Source: Hemibagrus wyckioides (Eukaryota > Chordata > Actinopteri > Siluriformes > Bagridae). From it: a stretch of 64,000 nucleotides of DNA. Position numbers and translations under genes: made by a program. Below the pieces are notes generated by a model, which worked only from the letters and a program-made list of their open reading frames with translations, ran no database searches and was not told the origin of the DNA. The stretch spans positions 8,819,511 to 8,883,510 of the forward strand of contig NC_080723.1 of NCBI RefSeq assembly GCF_019097595.1, written 5' to 3'. Every line of letters begins with the position of its first letter. The first letter of the stretch is position 1. Positions 53,001 through 64,000 of this stretch are shown in pieces.

Positions 53001-54760
53001 AGTCAGTAAACTTCAAATCCCAGTCTCACAACCACTGCTAGTTTCATCTTTGGTACATGCTTTGTCCTGGTCAGCGAAGCACAGGATCCAGAGATTATTT
53101 CAGGAACACTGGGCCCAAGAGGGAATGCACCATGCACACACATACAATCACATACTCGGTCATACCTACAGGCAATGTAGAACATCCAAGGCTTGTTTAT
53201 GGGTTATCCTGGTTGTTTCCTGTGTTTCAGATTAGTAATTTTATTAAGATGAACTTTTGCCCAAATCTGAAGTTTTCTGAGGTGTTCTTTAGAGGATGTA
53301 CATTGACAATCCTGACACGCCTTTTGGTCCCTGCTGCTAAAAAACCATCCATAGATCATGATGCTGCCACCATTTTGCTTCACTGTAGAGATGTTGGCTG
53401 TTTAGCTTTTTTGAAAAGTTAGGATTTTTTTTTTTTTTTGTAAATAATTCCTATTATTTTGGAATAATTGGCTTACTGAAGGTCATGTTTAGATGATATA
53501 CAAGTTAAGCTGCTTAAACTTTATAATTATTTTGTTTTGTAATATTCTCTTTCTCTGTCTCTCTTTCACACACACACGCTTTTCCAGATGCTGCATGGGA
53601 AGCATGTGATGGTGCGTGTGGGTGGGGGATGGGACACACTAAAGGGTTTCCTGATGAAGAATGACCCTGATCGCGTGCTCCAGTTCACCACTCTTGAGCA
53701 GAAGATTCTGGCATTTCAGAAAGGCCTGTCCGTCCCAGACTCGGTCCTCAGCACACAGACCACCCAGCCGCCCACCATGGACCCTCTCGCTGCCGTCAAC
53801 CTTCTCTCATCCTCCTCAACCTCTTCCTCCTCAACTTCTGTGCCACCCAGCAAACCTAGCACACCCGCCTCTGGCTCAGTTACACCACGAGGCGTGGCCC
53901 AGTCTCCAGTCTGCACCCCCTCCCTTTTAAGGAAAGCAGCAGCTCCGAAAAAGAAACTTCAAATGCCCAGTGTCTCGCCTAAGACAACTGCGCTCTCCTC
54001 TAACACTACAAAAAAGGTTCCTTTACTCAAACCTTCACCACCAGTTTCCCAGAAATCGCCTGTTGTCCTCTCCGACCGGAAGCAGCGCCCACGTGGCGCT
54101 CCCTCTCAGCCACGTAGTCCCGTGTGCCCAGAGCCCACCTGCAAACAAGCCAAGCCGTCTTCCACCCCGGTCAGAAGCGCTTCTTCTCAGCGAGATGGCC
54201 GGCCACCTCGAGCGCCTCATCACACTCGTCTCGCCCCGAGACGCCCCTCCTCCCCCGCAGCCGCACGTCTGCAAATGGACACAAAAAAGGGCCGCCCCAT
54301 TTCTCCTCGACCAGCAGGCTTAGCAAGGACTCCTAAAGTGACCAAGCCCTCGGTAGCAAAGGTTTCACAAGAGCCCAAACCTCCAGTGGCAAAAACACAG
54401 CGAGAGGTCAGACCCTCCCCAGTTAATAACAAACCCAGAGTTCAAATCTCAACTCCATCTTCCCAAGTATCTAAAGTTTCTCACCCCTCCAGGACCAAAA
54501 ACCCAGGAGGAACATCTGCTACAGGGACCAGAGCTCCACAGACTGCTCAGACACCCAGCACAAAATCCACACACACTACAGACAAAAAAGCCCAAACCAA
54601 CAGCAACAGTAGCAATAGGCCTCTGAAAACGAACTCTGCTCAGGTCAGAACGGTTAAACCAACACCCAGTGCAGCCCAAAAGAAACCAACAAACCGAACT
54701 GTGGCCTCTAAAAAAACAGAGGAGCCCTACTTTGAGATGAGCAGTAAGAAGAAGAGGTGA
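45114..54760 (+). CDS. gas2l3: GAS2-like protein 3
   Basis: Complete coding region, eight exons: 45114-45137, 47634-47811, 49117-49235, 49340-49481, 50662-50725, 52221-52359, 52600-52704, 53588-54760; 647 aa (human 694), phases consistent. The exon 2 acceptor is at 45082, so the ATG exon is mostly leader. A calponin-homology domain covers about residues 50-176 ([53 protein letters not shown]). A GAR domain follows at about 222-295 ([40 protein letters not shown]). The last ~350 residues are a basic S/P/T/K-rich, disordered tail ending [13 protein letters not shown], like human. GAS2L3 cross-links F-actin and microtubules and acts at the midzone and midbody in cytokinesis (family knowledge). 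The tail lies in one 1,173-base exon. Introns contain a decayed Tc1 and many microsatellites. Confidence 0.96.
46617..46661. repeat. (CT)n microsatellite
   Basis: About 21 CT repeats, preceded by an (AG)-rich stretch at 46571-46600, so the two arms could pair. GAS2L3 intron 2. Confidence 0.9.
47032..47072. repeat. (TTA)n microsatellite
   Basis: About 13 TTA units. GAS2L3 intron 2. Confidence 0.95.
49545..49740. repeat. Interspersed repeat (TTTATTTGTCACATATAAAT family)
   Basis: Second copy of the repeat at 5388-5635, same orientation, about 85% identical by eye over the first 120 bases. GAS2L3 intron 5, just after an A-tract and (GA)n at 49492-49526. Confidence 0.7.
49990..50180. repeat. Interspersed repeat (GGTTCCTCTCAAGGTTTCTTCC family)
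   Basis: GGTTCCTCTCAAGGTTTCTT, then CCCCCTTGCCACAGTCGC and TTTCTGTAAAGGTGCTTTG, are typical of an abundant teleost repeat. A short related piece occurs at 33833-33870. Confidence 0.55.
50870..52105 (+). mobile_element. Tc1 element, inactivated, in GAS2L3 intron 6
   Basis: Sense-oriented transposase remnant with start [20 protein letters not shown] at 50946, then in pieces CDE-domain motifs [42 protein letters not shown] and, after a shift, [18 protein letters not shown]. In-frame stops occur near 51091 and 51426, with frameshifts near 51690-51760. The right end (GGAGTGCCAATAATTGTGGA, 52073-52092) looks like a terminus; I could not find the matching left terminus. Different family from 18005-19252. 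Confidence 0.8.
53240..53425 (-). mobile_element. Tc1 transposase fragment
   Basis: The reverse complement of about 53360-53386 reads VKQNGGSIM, the decayed glycine box of a Tc1 transposase, as at 127-153. Both flanks are short. GAS2L3 intron 8, about 160 bases before the last exon. Confidence 0.5.
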
Positions 54761-55800
54761 ACATGCTGGCTGCTAACTTGGAGTGTTGTTTGTTTTTTTT
54801 TTTTCCCCCCTCTCTTTGGTGGTGGTGGTGGAGGTGGTGGGTTTGACTTTTTTTTTTTTCCCTTGGTGGAGCACTTTACGGTACAGGCCCAAGGCATCAG
54901 CCTCATGCTATAACAGTTTTTTAACAGCAATATTTCTTTTCACAGATGTGTGTGTTTAAAATGTTTTACATGTTTTCTAATTTATTGTGTTTATTTTTAT
55001 TCATGCCATAAGGGTCATATGCAGAAAAAAAGGGTCAAGAGATAAAGGCTCTGGTCTATTTTAAGCATAAACACTAAATATCACTTAACCTCATTGTTTA
55101 ACAGCAGAGAAAGTCGCGTGTTCTTAGCAGCGTAACTTTTACTCTAACCCTGAATCGCAGTAATCAAGGCATTAATTGAAACTGAGTAACACATTAGCAT
55201 TCTAGATGAAATGACGCATGTTATAGATTTATACTGTTTATGGGAATATCATGGAATATCATGGATCATTTTTCGTTATGATATTCAGGAACACATCTAT
55301 GTATTCATATGTATTAAGAGCAATATTAATTAACGATTTAATAGTTCATTACCTGTCTGAGGTCCCTCTTAGAAGTAGTAATTCTGTGCTAACTGGAATT
55401 TTTTTTAGCATGATGGAATATAATCTAAACACAGAAGGCTCTTGGTCAGCCAGTTGCTTAGGCTTTTTTTTTTTTTTTTGTAAATTAGGACCTACCTCCA
55501 GAAGCGCATAGAAATGACCATGTGTACTGCTGATTTCATGAAGCTCATACTGATCAAAATTAATGTCAGAATTACTGTTTTTTCTTTTTTAAATTATTAA
55601 TTATTTACAGCACAAGCCAAACCTGACTTTTTTTCCCCCCTTTCCTTTCCTTTCCTTTCTATTTGTTGTCCTGTGTCCGGGTGTGAATGTTTGATTCTTT
55701 TGATTTATATATATATACATTTTTACAGCACTTTACAAGGATTATTTTAAAATGTAGACTCTTTAATGTCCTGTAAATTGTGAGTATACATTCTTTGTCT

Positions 55801-55806
55801 AATAAA
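55801..55806 (+). terminator. GAS2L3 polyadenylation signal
   Basis: AATAAA about 1.04 kb after the GAS2L3 stop codon, following the GTCTAATAAAAATAT context. The 3' UTR includes T-rich tracts and a (TTTCC)n run at 55638-55660. Confidence 0.6.
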
Positions 55807-56084
55807 AATATCCTTCAGTAACATGTTTCATGATTCAGTGTTTTATCCCGAAAGTAACATGCATGCTTCGAGGCAAGGAACATGCTCAGAATGGATGAGA
55901 ACTCTAGTTCTGTAATGTGACCGTGGTTTTTGAATCAAAAAGTGTGTATTGAGGCATGCCTGTGTGGAGGAGGAACTCCTTGCAGATTGGTGTGTGTTGG
56001 AGTTGTCTTTATGATGGTGATTCCAGAGGCAGTGAGAATGTCAAAGATTCACACCCTAGCTGTTTGAGTCTTGTTTAATCATTT

Positions 56085-56275
56085 GGTTGTGGACAAATCT
56101 TCTGCTGTCCAGTTTTGGGCCTCAGATCCTTGTTCTTGGATGACTGGAATGGACCCTGATGTGGTGATCTGAATCCACCTCAAGGATTGATGTATGGCGT
56201 GTTCTGAGATGCTTTTCTGTTCACCACTGATGTAAAGAGTGATTTGAGTTACTATACACTTCCTGTTATTTGTAA
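56085..56275 (-). mobile_element. Tc1 relic fragment
   Basis: Antisense landmarks TCCAGTTTTGGGCCTCAGAT, GAATCCACCTCAAGGATTGA and GTTCTGAGATGCTTTTCTGT followed by TCACCACTG identify the Tc1 family also seen at 3805 and 14800. Between GAS2L3 and ARID2. Confidence 0.6.
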
Positions 56276-56714
56276 TCCATTCAGAGAGCACATGCTCTGT
56301 GACATCTGTTCAAGTGATGAGTGTGTGTGCGTGTCTCGGTTGTTTGACAGTAACTCAAACTACATGTCTTATTCCTGCATATTACTAAAGATACACTTTG
56401 CAATAAAGCAAATAGAGCCATCGGAGTACTTCTAATAGCTGAACAAATACACCAAGTTTAGTAATAATTTGATTCACATTTATTTAGATGTCATTTTAAG
56501 AATACATTTTGACACAAATCAGCTTTAGGATTTGGATTGTTGGTCCTTAGTAAATAAGCCAGAGGGGACAATGACAAAGATGGCCAATTGTTTTTAAAAG
56601 AATGAGCTAATGGATAAGAACATGAACATCCAGGAATAAATAAAATTGAAGCTAGAAATCAGTCCATTCTTCTGCTGTGGCATTGAGAAGCACTTCTTGT
56701 ACATTTGGGCCACA

Positions 56715-56748
56715 TAAAGATGTTTTTTTTTTTTTTTTTTTTTTTTTC
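56715..56748. repeat. Poly-T tract
   Basis: About 27 T residues; may mark the tail of a retroposed sequence. Confidence 0.8.
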
Positions 56749-56914
56749 ATGTGCCTGATATGATCCATACACACAAAAATAAGCTATAATATGTTAACCT
56801 TTGTGTGGTCATTTTATATTTTTACTAAAAATGTTTTGCATCTGAATTTGCAGATACATTTTTAGAGAGCTGTATTTCATAACCAGTGACTGCAATAGTC
56901 TTTTGTTTATTACA

Positions 56915-57095
56915 TTTATGTTTTGCATTTGGCAGATGCTTTTATCCAGAGCGACTTACTTTTATGTTAGTAATGCAGCATAGCAGTTGAGGGTTAAGGG
57001 CCTTGCTCAAGGGCCCAGCAGTGGCAGCTTGGTGGTGCTGGGATTTGATCTCACAACTTTCCAATCAGTAGTCCAACACCTTAACCATTACTCAT
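56915..57095. repeat. Interspersed repeat (GCATTTGGCAGATGCTTTTATCC family)
   Basis: TTTGGCAGATGCTTTTATCC, AGAGCGACTTAC, then GGGTTAAGGGCCTTGCTCAA and GGGATTTGATCTCACAACTT are a repeat very common in fish. Its second half resembles 5515-5610. Confidence 0.65.
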
Positions 57096-58079
57096 GTTTC
57101 TATTGTTGTTCATCACCTGTATTTGATACTTCAGTTCAGTATGATAAACAATAATTAAAACGTTATTTTATTTCGATTTTTTTTCTAGATTTCTTTCTTT
57201 CTTATAGACACAAATTATACCTTTATCACAAAATCAAACATCACTTTCATTGATAAATGTGATCAAGTAATTGCAAACATTAAACACAAATGTTATCTAT
57301 ATTGTTTGGGATTGAGATAAAGGCAATATGTGTAAAGTATTGTATAGTAAGTATATATGTTTTTTTTTTTTCTGGAGGGCTTTTAAAGTTTGACCCTAAG
57401 AGTACCAAATCGTCTAAAGAGTAAACATAAAGTGTTTAAGTCAGCGTGTAGATGAACATCACTGCCATAAATGTGACAGGAGATAGGAGGTAAGTGATGA
57501 TGCTGTAAATATTTTTAGACAGTATTTGATAGTTTATCCCCACAAGCGTTTCTGAAACTGTACTGCCATCTATTGCCCAGGATTTTAACTGCTTTGTTCA
57601 GTATCTGACTGATTAGCATACAATAAATGGACAATAAATATTCGAGTGATGATGGTATATATTACTCTTTAAAATACAATCAAGCTTTCCAGCATTATTG
57701 CTCTTGTTATGCATTAATTTTATCATTTCCTTATTTCACATTAATTATGAGCAGACTTACTATACTAACCTGGTATTTTTTCTAAATATAACTCCTGTTA
57801 CAAATCATCAAATCATGTTTAAACTGTTTATTTATCCAGAATGCATTACAATCTTACAACAGGAAAAATACTGAGGCAGATTTTTATTGAGAAACTTTAC
57901 TGAGAAAAATTGCACACCTCTGTAGGTTTTTGTGAGATAAAAAATAAGCCAAGATAAATCTTACTAGAACGTTTTTCAACTCAGTGCGAGATTACAATGT
58001 ATAAAGTTTAAGTGAAAAATCTAACACATTTTTAGGGAAAAGGAAAAAAACAAACAAAAAAGCAACCTAGTATAGAAGT

Positions 58080-58860
58080 ATGAACACCTGTAAACTAATA
58101 CTATGTTGAAGCACCTTTAGATTTTATGTCACCATTTAGTGCTTTTGGGGTACGAGTCTATCAGCATCTTGACTTTTTAAACATTTTCTCTCTCTTTCTT
58201 GCAGAAACATTTGCAGCCTGCGTCAGTTCACCCCACGGATTTCAGATGGATTCATACCTTTTGAAATGATGGAGTTATCCTAAATTTTGTAATTGGTCTT
58301 ATCAGATCGCAACACGTTCTTCCACATGGTTTGGGGGGAATTTCATTGAGCTTGGATGTTTTTGTGAGAAAGGGCTTTCGTCTAGCCGCCCTACCCCATA
58401 ACCCAGACATGAAGAATTTGAGAAATTGTTGTCACATGCAGAGAGCAATCAGCATTTGTCAGATATTCATGCGGCTCCTTTAATCTTGCTGTAGGTTTCT
58501 TGGCAGCCTATCTGTAAGTTTGTGTCTTGTGCTTTTGTAAATTTGGAGAGACATCCTGTTCTTGGTGATGTCACTTGGTGTAACACAATTACACTTGAAT
58601 GTCTGTCACTTAGGAATATTTATTCAATAAATTCTCAGCAAAGAAAAGTCACCCCTGCAATATCTTCGTCTTCTTCTATAATTAACAAATATAATTATGT
58701 TGGTGTGCAGTTAAAGTATTCTGAAGAGTTAGAGCACATCCTAATCACAAATGGACTCAAGTGCTATTAGATAAGATTAAGTACAATTCTGATTCACTTA
58801 ATATCTGTACTAGATAGTACCTGAGCTGATACCTGGGTGGTTGACCTTTTTATGAACCGA
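58080..58860 (-). mobile_element. Decayed DNA transposon, probably Tc1-type
   Basis: Blocks TGAGCTTGGATGTTTTTGTG, GCTTTCGTCTAGCCGCCCTA, CCCCATAACCCAGACATGAAG, TTCTTGGCAGCCTATCTGTA and a terminal-side AGCTGATACCTGGGTGGTTG follow the order of a fish transposon family I recall. No open frame and no clear ends. The rest of 57100-59800 shows only AT-rich DNA. Confidence 0.45.
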
Positions 58861-59819
58861 ACATAGATTTGTGCACACATTTTCAGATGCTGCTGCCCAC
58901 AACTCACTGTCTTTAGGGATTTGTTTTATTAGCTTGCAAAAGTTTATACTTTTTCTTCGCAAAAACACATAAGACAAACTGGGTTGCAGCATATATAACA
59001 AGGATATGGAAACATGGATCATTTCGTTAATAATAATTTATGAGGATGTTCACACACGCAGTTGCTGTCCCTCTTCCATGTACAACTTTTGTTCTGAGCT
59101 TAAATCGTTATGTTTCAATCATTTCTACATACTTTATCATATTGTTTGTATTAGTAATAAATAAAAAATAATCTATTGCACCTTCATGTCATCATAGTGC
59201 TCATGGTTGTCTAGTGTTAGATCACAGTTCTGTACTGACTCTCTGGCGACATCTTCAGAAAAAAATCATTTCTTTATTTGCATCCATGATTTCATACGGG
59301 TACAATAAGATTTCTCTGTATTTCCAAGTCAGTGTTAATGTATAAACATAGGATCGATGTGTATTTAGAACAAAAATAAGCCTTGGCTCAATCACTCTCA
59401 CTTGTAATGAAGTGTTTAAACATGTGATTAATGTAAATACAGCCGATCAAAATGAATGGATGAATGAATCCGAGGTGTTATATCCGGCTGGTGGTGCTGT
59501 TGGGTCGTGAATTATTTTTTAAGGGAAGCTAACAGACAACTACGTTAGATATTGATACATATCTATCCTTGCTATAAAAAAAGAAGAAGCAACTAATTAA
59601 TAAATAGCTGTCTTAAAAAAAAAACCTTTTCTTAGCAGACGCTATGAGATAGCCTTAGCTTAGCCAACTACCCAGGTCTAATATAGGTTAAATAACCCAA
59701 AGAGACTTGTTTACATCCCAAATCTCCGGTTTCGCTCGCTCCCTGGTTACTCCCAGAACACAATGTAGTAAATAATGTGCGCTATTTTCTGCCTAATTCG
59801 GTCAGTATTTGTTTTAAGA

Positions 59820-61237
59820 CGTAGCCCGTGAAATGACTCAAGTCGCGCGTGAGCCGGATGCTAGCTAAAGACCTAGCGCGCGCTCCAGTTAAACCGAGCT
59901 CGCCATGTTGCTGCCGCCTCCGCCGCGGATCAGCAACCGACAAAACGTTTCTTCGACGTAACGCTTGACAAACGGCGCCTCGTGATAATTCCGCCGTAGA
60001 AAGTTGTTTCCAAGTGAGTACCGAGTAACGTCAGTGTGACAAAATGGGGTCTTTTGATGTTGCTCTCCGCCATTTTGTGACAGCGCTCACAGGGGTACAA
60101 CCGTGTAATGGTTGAAACAGTAGTAACCCCGGCTAGTGGATAATATATCCGCCTGATGTTAGGGAACAGGGATCAGGAACAAATTCCCATTTAATCCCAG
60201 CAGACACCAAACTCTCCTATTTTACTCTACTCTATTTTACTATATTGTTCTCTACTATACTCTATTCTACCCTTCTCTGTACTCTACTCTATTGTTCTCT
60301 ACTCTACTGAAGTGTTGTTATTTCTAAATGATTAAAAATAAACATATTAGCTCCAGTGCGTTTGGCATTATAGATAATCATTAAGTAGAGAAATTCCTAA
60401 ATTAATGGTGAATACACAGACATGCAATCGTTAAACAAAAATTAACCATCGGAAAAATGATGTATATAATACACCAAATAGTTTTTAATTATTTCAATTT
60501 ATATGATTATGTGATGATATTTTATTTTATTGGAAATGTATGGTGTATTCCTAAGTTTATGGATTAGGTGTGTGTGCGCGTGCTCCCCCGACCCCCCTCG
60601 CGGTCGCAGCGTTATCACTTTGTTCCGTTTTAACGGATCTCGGAAGTTTAAAGACGAGCCCTTGGAAAAAAAAAAACTGAAAACACTCTATTGTTCAGAT
60701 AAAACGCGGTTGGACAGAGCGGCAGTGTGTCTTTTTCGCCTGTAGTGGGCGCTGCTGTGCGTCCAAGGCTTTTCTACCCGCGGCCTCTCGGCTCTTTTTG
60801 TCTGAGAGTGGCTGCCGCTTCCACACACTGAGCGTGTGTGTGTGCGCGCGCGCGCGAGTGAGCGAGCGAGCGATTCGCACACACACTGTCAGATCCACTC
60901 CAAACCCGAACACGGCCGTTTGAAATCGATCGTCTTTTGGACCATGACGGTTTTAGTGCGCCGTTAGATCTGATTGTTTGGGTGAACTTGGGATCGGACT
61001 CGTTTTTTTTCCCTGTTTGGTAGCCGTGTGTGTATATGTGTGTGTTGTGTGTGTATGTGTGTGTGTATGTGTAACAGACCTTATTAGCGAGCTGGCGCTC
61101 TTCTCCCCATCTGCCATTTCTTTAACTTTTTTAAAACACTCAGCGTGGCGAGGGACCGAGCGCCGCCGGAGTATGGGCTCCCCGGTGTCTTAGGAAGCCA
61201 GAGAGCGTGGTTTGGGCCGATTCTGCGGATCGACATG
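59820..61237 (+). promoter_or_regulatory. ARID2 CpG-rich promoter and 5' leader
   Basis: CpG density rises sharply from about 59820 (GTCGCGCGTGAGCCGGATGC) and stays high around the ATG exon to about 62110, against an AT-rich background. Inverted AAAATGGCGG (YY1-type) occurs at 60066-60079 and a (CG)n stretch at 60844-60855. The transcription start is not fixed by sequence; a short purine-rich AT region at 60200-60540 interrupts the island. Confidence 0.5.
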
Positions 61238-62400
61238 ATGGCAAATTCGACGGGGAAAAATGTACCCGAGCAGCGAAGGAAAGGACTAGCTTTCCTGGAC
61301 GAGCTGCGGCAATTTCACCAAAGCAGAGGGTGAGAGATTCTTCAAAAAAATTACATATATCTAACTTTAAACCGCGCTCGTGCACGCGAGGCTGTACGTT
61401 TAGAGGCTCGTGAAGGTTTTACCGTGCTCACTGAACTGTTTTTCTCCGCAGATCGCCGTTTAAAAAGGTCCCGGTGGTCGGGGGAAAGGAGCTGGACCTG
61501 AGCGCTCTGTATGCCAGAGTCGTCTCTTTAGGCGGCTTCGCTAAGGTGAGTGGCATCCCGAAATCAACAAAACTATCCGTCTATTCACACTCTCCCGGCA
61601 CGCGCCGGAAAAACCGAGCTCCGAGCAGAAAATGTGCACTTTGTGTGTGTGTAGTTTTGGGCGATCATGGCCTCTCTCGGCCGGCAATGTGCTAGTAGGG
61701 CTTGTTGTGTGTGTGTGATAAGAGAGAAGCGATGAATCGAGCGAGAGTCCGGACGTTAGCGGCTCTAGCAGAGTGTGTGAGAGTGAGTGTGTGTGAGTGC
61801 AGTGTGAAGAGCGGCTCGAACTGAGCGGGCACGTTTTTACCCTCGAGTTTCGTCAATCACCGGGCTTCCACCGCGCGTTTCTGCCCGCTCTCCTGTCGAG
61901 GAAGTTAGGGAAATTCGCCATAGCTGGCTGGGGCTTCGTGGCTAAGGGCTGAAATGTAGGCCTCACACAGGCCTCCTTACTGAATACTGTAAATAACTAA
62001 CAAAATATAACCGTCACCGTCGCTCAGCCGGACCGGGGTCGCTCAACTCGGGAACCGGGAGCCTTGTGTACACTTAGGACTCGCGAGGCATTTTTAAAAG
62101 GTGAAATAAAAGTAGCGTTAGCCGGGAGTGCTAACAAGGGGTTAGCAAGCTACCTGATTCAGACTGACTGGTAACCGGCTACCGAGCAAACACACAAACA
62201 AAGTCGCCCAAACATTCAGAGCGAGCAACTTATTGTAAAATCATGGTTATGCATGGATTCTTCCGTTAAGTATGTGTGTGTGTTTTCCCTTTTAATTCTC
62301 AGGTCTCGGACAAAAACCAGTGGTCGGAACTTGGAGAAGAGTTTAATTTTCCCAGGAGTTGCTCGAACGCTGCTTTTGTTCTGAAGCAGTACTACCTGCG
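61238..62400 (+). CDS. arid2: AT-rich interactive domain-containing protein 2 (BAF200), N-terminal exons
   Basis: Partial; three coding exons 61238-61329, 61452-61545, 62303-62400, then a donor (CTGCG|GTAAG). The rest is beyond the right edge. The 95 residues run [80 protein letters not shown], then [15 protein letters not shown], nearly identical to human ARID2. This is most of the ARID DNA-binding domain. ARID2 is the defining DNA-binding subunit of the PBAF SWI/SNF chromatin remodeller (family knowledge). Two consecutive ATG codons (61235, 61238) are possible; the second matches human. The 757-bp intron 2 is still CpG-rich in its first half. Confidence 0.95.
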
Positions 62401-64000
62401 GTAAGTTTCCTCCTCATCCAGCACACACGCGGCTTGTGTTTACATGTTTCAGCTTCTTCACCGGCATGCACGCGCTCTCTCTGCTCGGGGAGCCGCACTA
62501 CACAACTCTGTACACAGAATACACAACTCTGTACACAGAATACACAACTCTGTACATGAACTACACCGTATTTACACAGCACTGTACATAGACTTCACTT
62601 TATTTACACTATATTGTACTTAGACTACACAACACTGTACTTAGGACTACACAACACTGTACTTAGGACTACAACACTGTTCAGACTACATCTTATTTAC
62701 ACTACACAACTCTACTTAGACTACATAACACTTAGATGCACAACATTTGCACTACACACTCTCTGCATGGGTATCTCAGCATACACAACATATAGACAAC
62801 TCTACACAACATGTACACTACACACTTTCTGCTCTGGGAACCACTTTTTGCACAGCAATATGTTCACACTGCACAATATTTACACAACACTACACAACAC
62901 TCTCTGCTCGGGGAGCCGTTTTACACTGACCTACCACTTAAATTACTCTAGCACACTAACACTTCTATAATGCTACAATTACACTACACAAAACATACAC
63001 TACTCTTACTTAAGCCAAGCTTAATTTAAGCCTTGAGCCTCATGTTGGATGAGTAGAGATTGTTTATTTTATGCATTATTTAGTAAAAGTGGATATTTTA
63101 CCTAAAGTGTCTGTATGTGTAGTAGAAGTGGTCCTAACATGCTGGTCCTGCAGCTTCACCTGTTGCCTCTATGCAACGTTACGGATGTTTTATCTCGCAT
63201 GTTTTGGACTTGTGTGTGTCATGTAGTGTACAGTGTGATAAAAATAAGAACAGAAACATGCCTGACTGGCTTTTTGCAATTGTCAGTGTGTTCTTGCTGC
63301 AGAGCGCACTCCAGTTGAGTGTGCTGCAGACGAGGTGAGACTTGCCGGGCTGAAAGTGTGTCGGCAGTGCAGGGAGGTTTGGCTGCACCTGCCATGTGGT
63401 AGCTTAGAGTGTAGTATAATTACCTTTCAGTACACAACACGCCGTGTCTCTCTGCCCTGCGCTCATTTGACTCCTTCACGGACGTGTCGGTAAAAACGAG
63501 GGAAAGGGAGCGCGATCGCTTATAATAAAATCACCACACACAGGCAAAAGCTGTTCCATCTTATCTACTACTTGTTATAAAGTGCTAGAATGATGGCTCT
63601 GCCAGTGTGTTTTTATGTTTAATCAGGTCAGACCTAAACCAAAGAATGCTGGTGCGCTGTTGGCTTTTTTACAGTTTAAACCCAAGAATTTGACTGAATA
63701 CAATTAAGAGTATTTTTAGGATAAATAACAATAAATAATAAATAAATAACAGAAATCAAGTATTGTTTTGTGTATACTGGGAATTGAATGTGGACACAAA
63801 CCAGGCTGTTTAATGAAACAAATTCAGATCGTTCATGCCCTAATATTTCATACCTGTGAGTGTATACATATATGTATGTATGTATGTGTGTATACTGTGT
63901 CTGTATGTTGACATTCTGAAGTTATCCACCTGTTATGAGGACGGAGGATGCTGAACAGAAGATGATGACATTAATATTGTTTTATTTGCCTTTTTTTTTT
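62401..64000 (+). other. ARID2 intron 3, start only
   Basis: Contains the ACACAAC-type minisatellite at 62500-62960 and a TATG run at 63865-63890. I searched for the next ARID2 exon (expected to begin YLEKYEK) and did not find it, so it lies further right. Confidence 0.6.
62500..62960. repeat. Degenerating minisatellite (ACACAACTCTGTAC unit)
   Basis: Three near-perfect 21-base units (ACACAACTCTGTACACAGAA plus T) at 62500, 62521 and 62542, then progressively diverged TACACAACACTGTAC-type units over about 400 bases. The word TCTCTGCTCGGGGAGCCG recurs at 62477 and 62901 (and in part at 62829), so a larger duplication is also present. Confidence 0.85.

Noticed and set aside
62401..64000. Next ARID2 exon
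   Set aside because: No stretch encodes the expected YLEKYEK continuation with a fitting acceptor, so it is taken to lie beyond the window.

Overview
The window is vertebrate nuclear DNA, almost certainly from a ray-finned (teleost) fish. Split genes with GT-AG introns encode proteins collinear with human orthologues. The introns and spacers are full of fish-type repeats: Tc1 transposons, Tc1-derived MITEs, LINE tails, long (AT)n and (TG)n microsatellites. The MITE family ending in TATGGCCAAAAGT is common in catfish-like genomes as I remember them, but I cannot prove a species. There are no prokaryotic features, viral genes, CRISPR arrays, rRNA or tRNA genes that I could recognise.

Layout: the last five coding exons of DNAJC2 (+, 682-1976) converge on a complete 13-exon PMPCB (-, 2138-8201). 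A LINE tail follows, then a complete 4-exon MED21 (-, 10081-12253). MED21 is divergent from a complete 12-exon TM7SF3 (+, 13832-28420), with a decayed Tc1 between them. TM7SF3 intron 1 carries an apparently intact Tc1 transposon (18005-19252) with a 343-residue open transposase. FGFR1OP2 (-, 31287-35556) is tail-to-tail with TM7SF3. After a repeat-rich spacer comes GAS2L3 (+), with a cell-cycle-type promoter near 39750, a predicted non-coding first exon ending at 40028 and coding exons 45114-54760. The window ends in the first three coding exons of ARID2 (+, 61238-62400), which runs off the right edge.

I translated every exon, assigned splice sites and checked reading phase across each junction. 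The predicted proteins are PMPCB 477 aa, MED21 145 aa, TM7SF3 562 aa, FGFR1OP2 218 aa and GAS2L3 647 aa, all without a frame break.

The genes are housekeeping or cell-cycle functions: ribosome-associated chaperone, mitochondrial presequence processing, Mediator, a seven-pass membrane protein, a STRIPAK-associated coiled-coil protein, a cytoskeletal linker and a PBAF chromatin-remodeller subunit. They are not a pathway; they are neighbours by synteny. DNAJC2/PMPCB match human 7q22, and the others match three places on human chromosome 12. I found no previously undescribed biological system. The most notable items are the intact Tc1, a GC-AG intron in DNAJC2, overlapping DNAJC2/PMPCB 3' ends, TISU-like starts of PMPCB and MED21, and an E2F/CCAAT/CHR promoter at GAS2L3.
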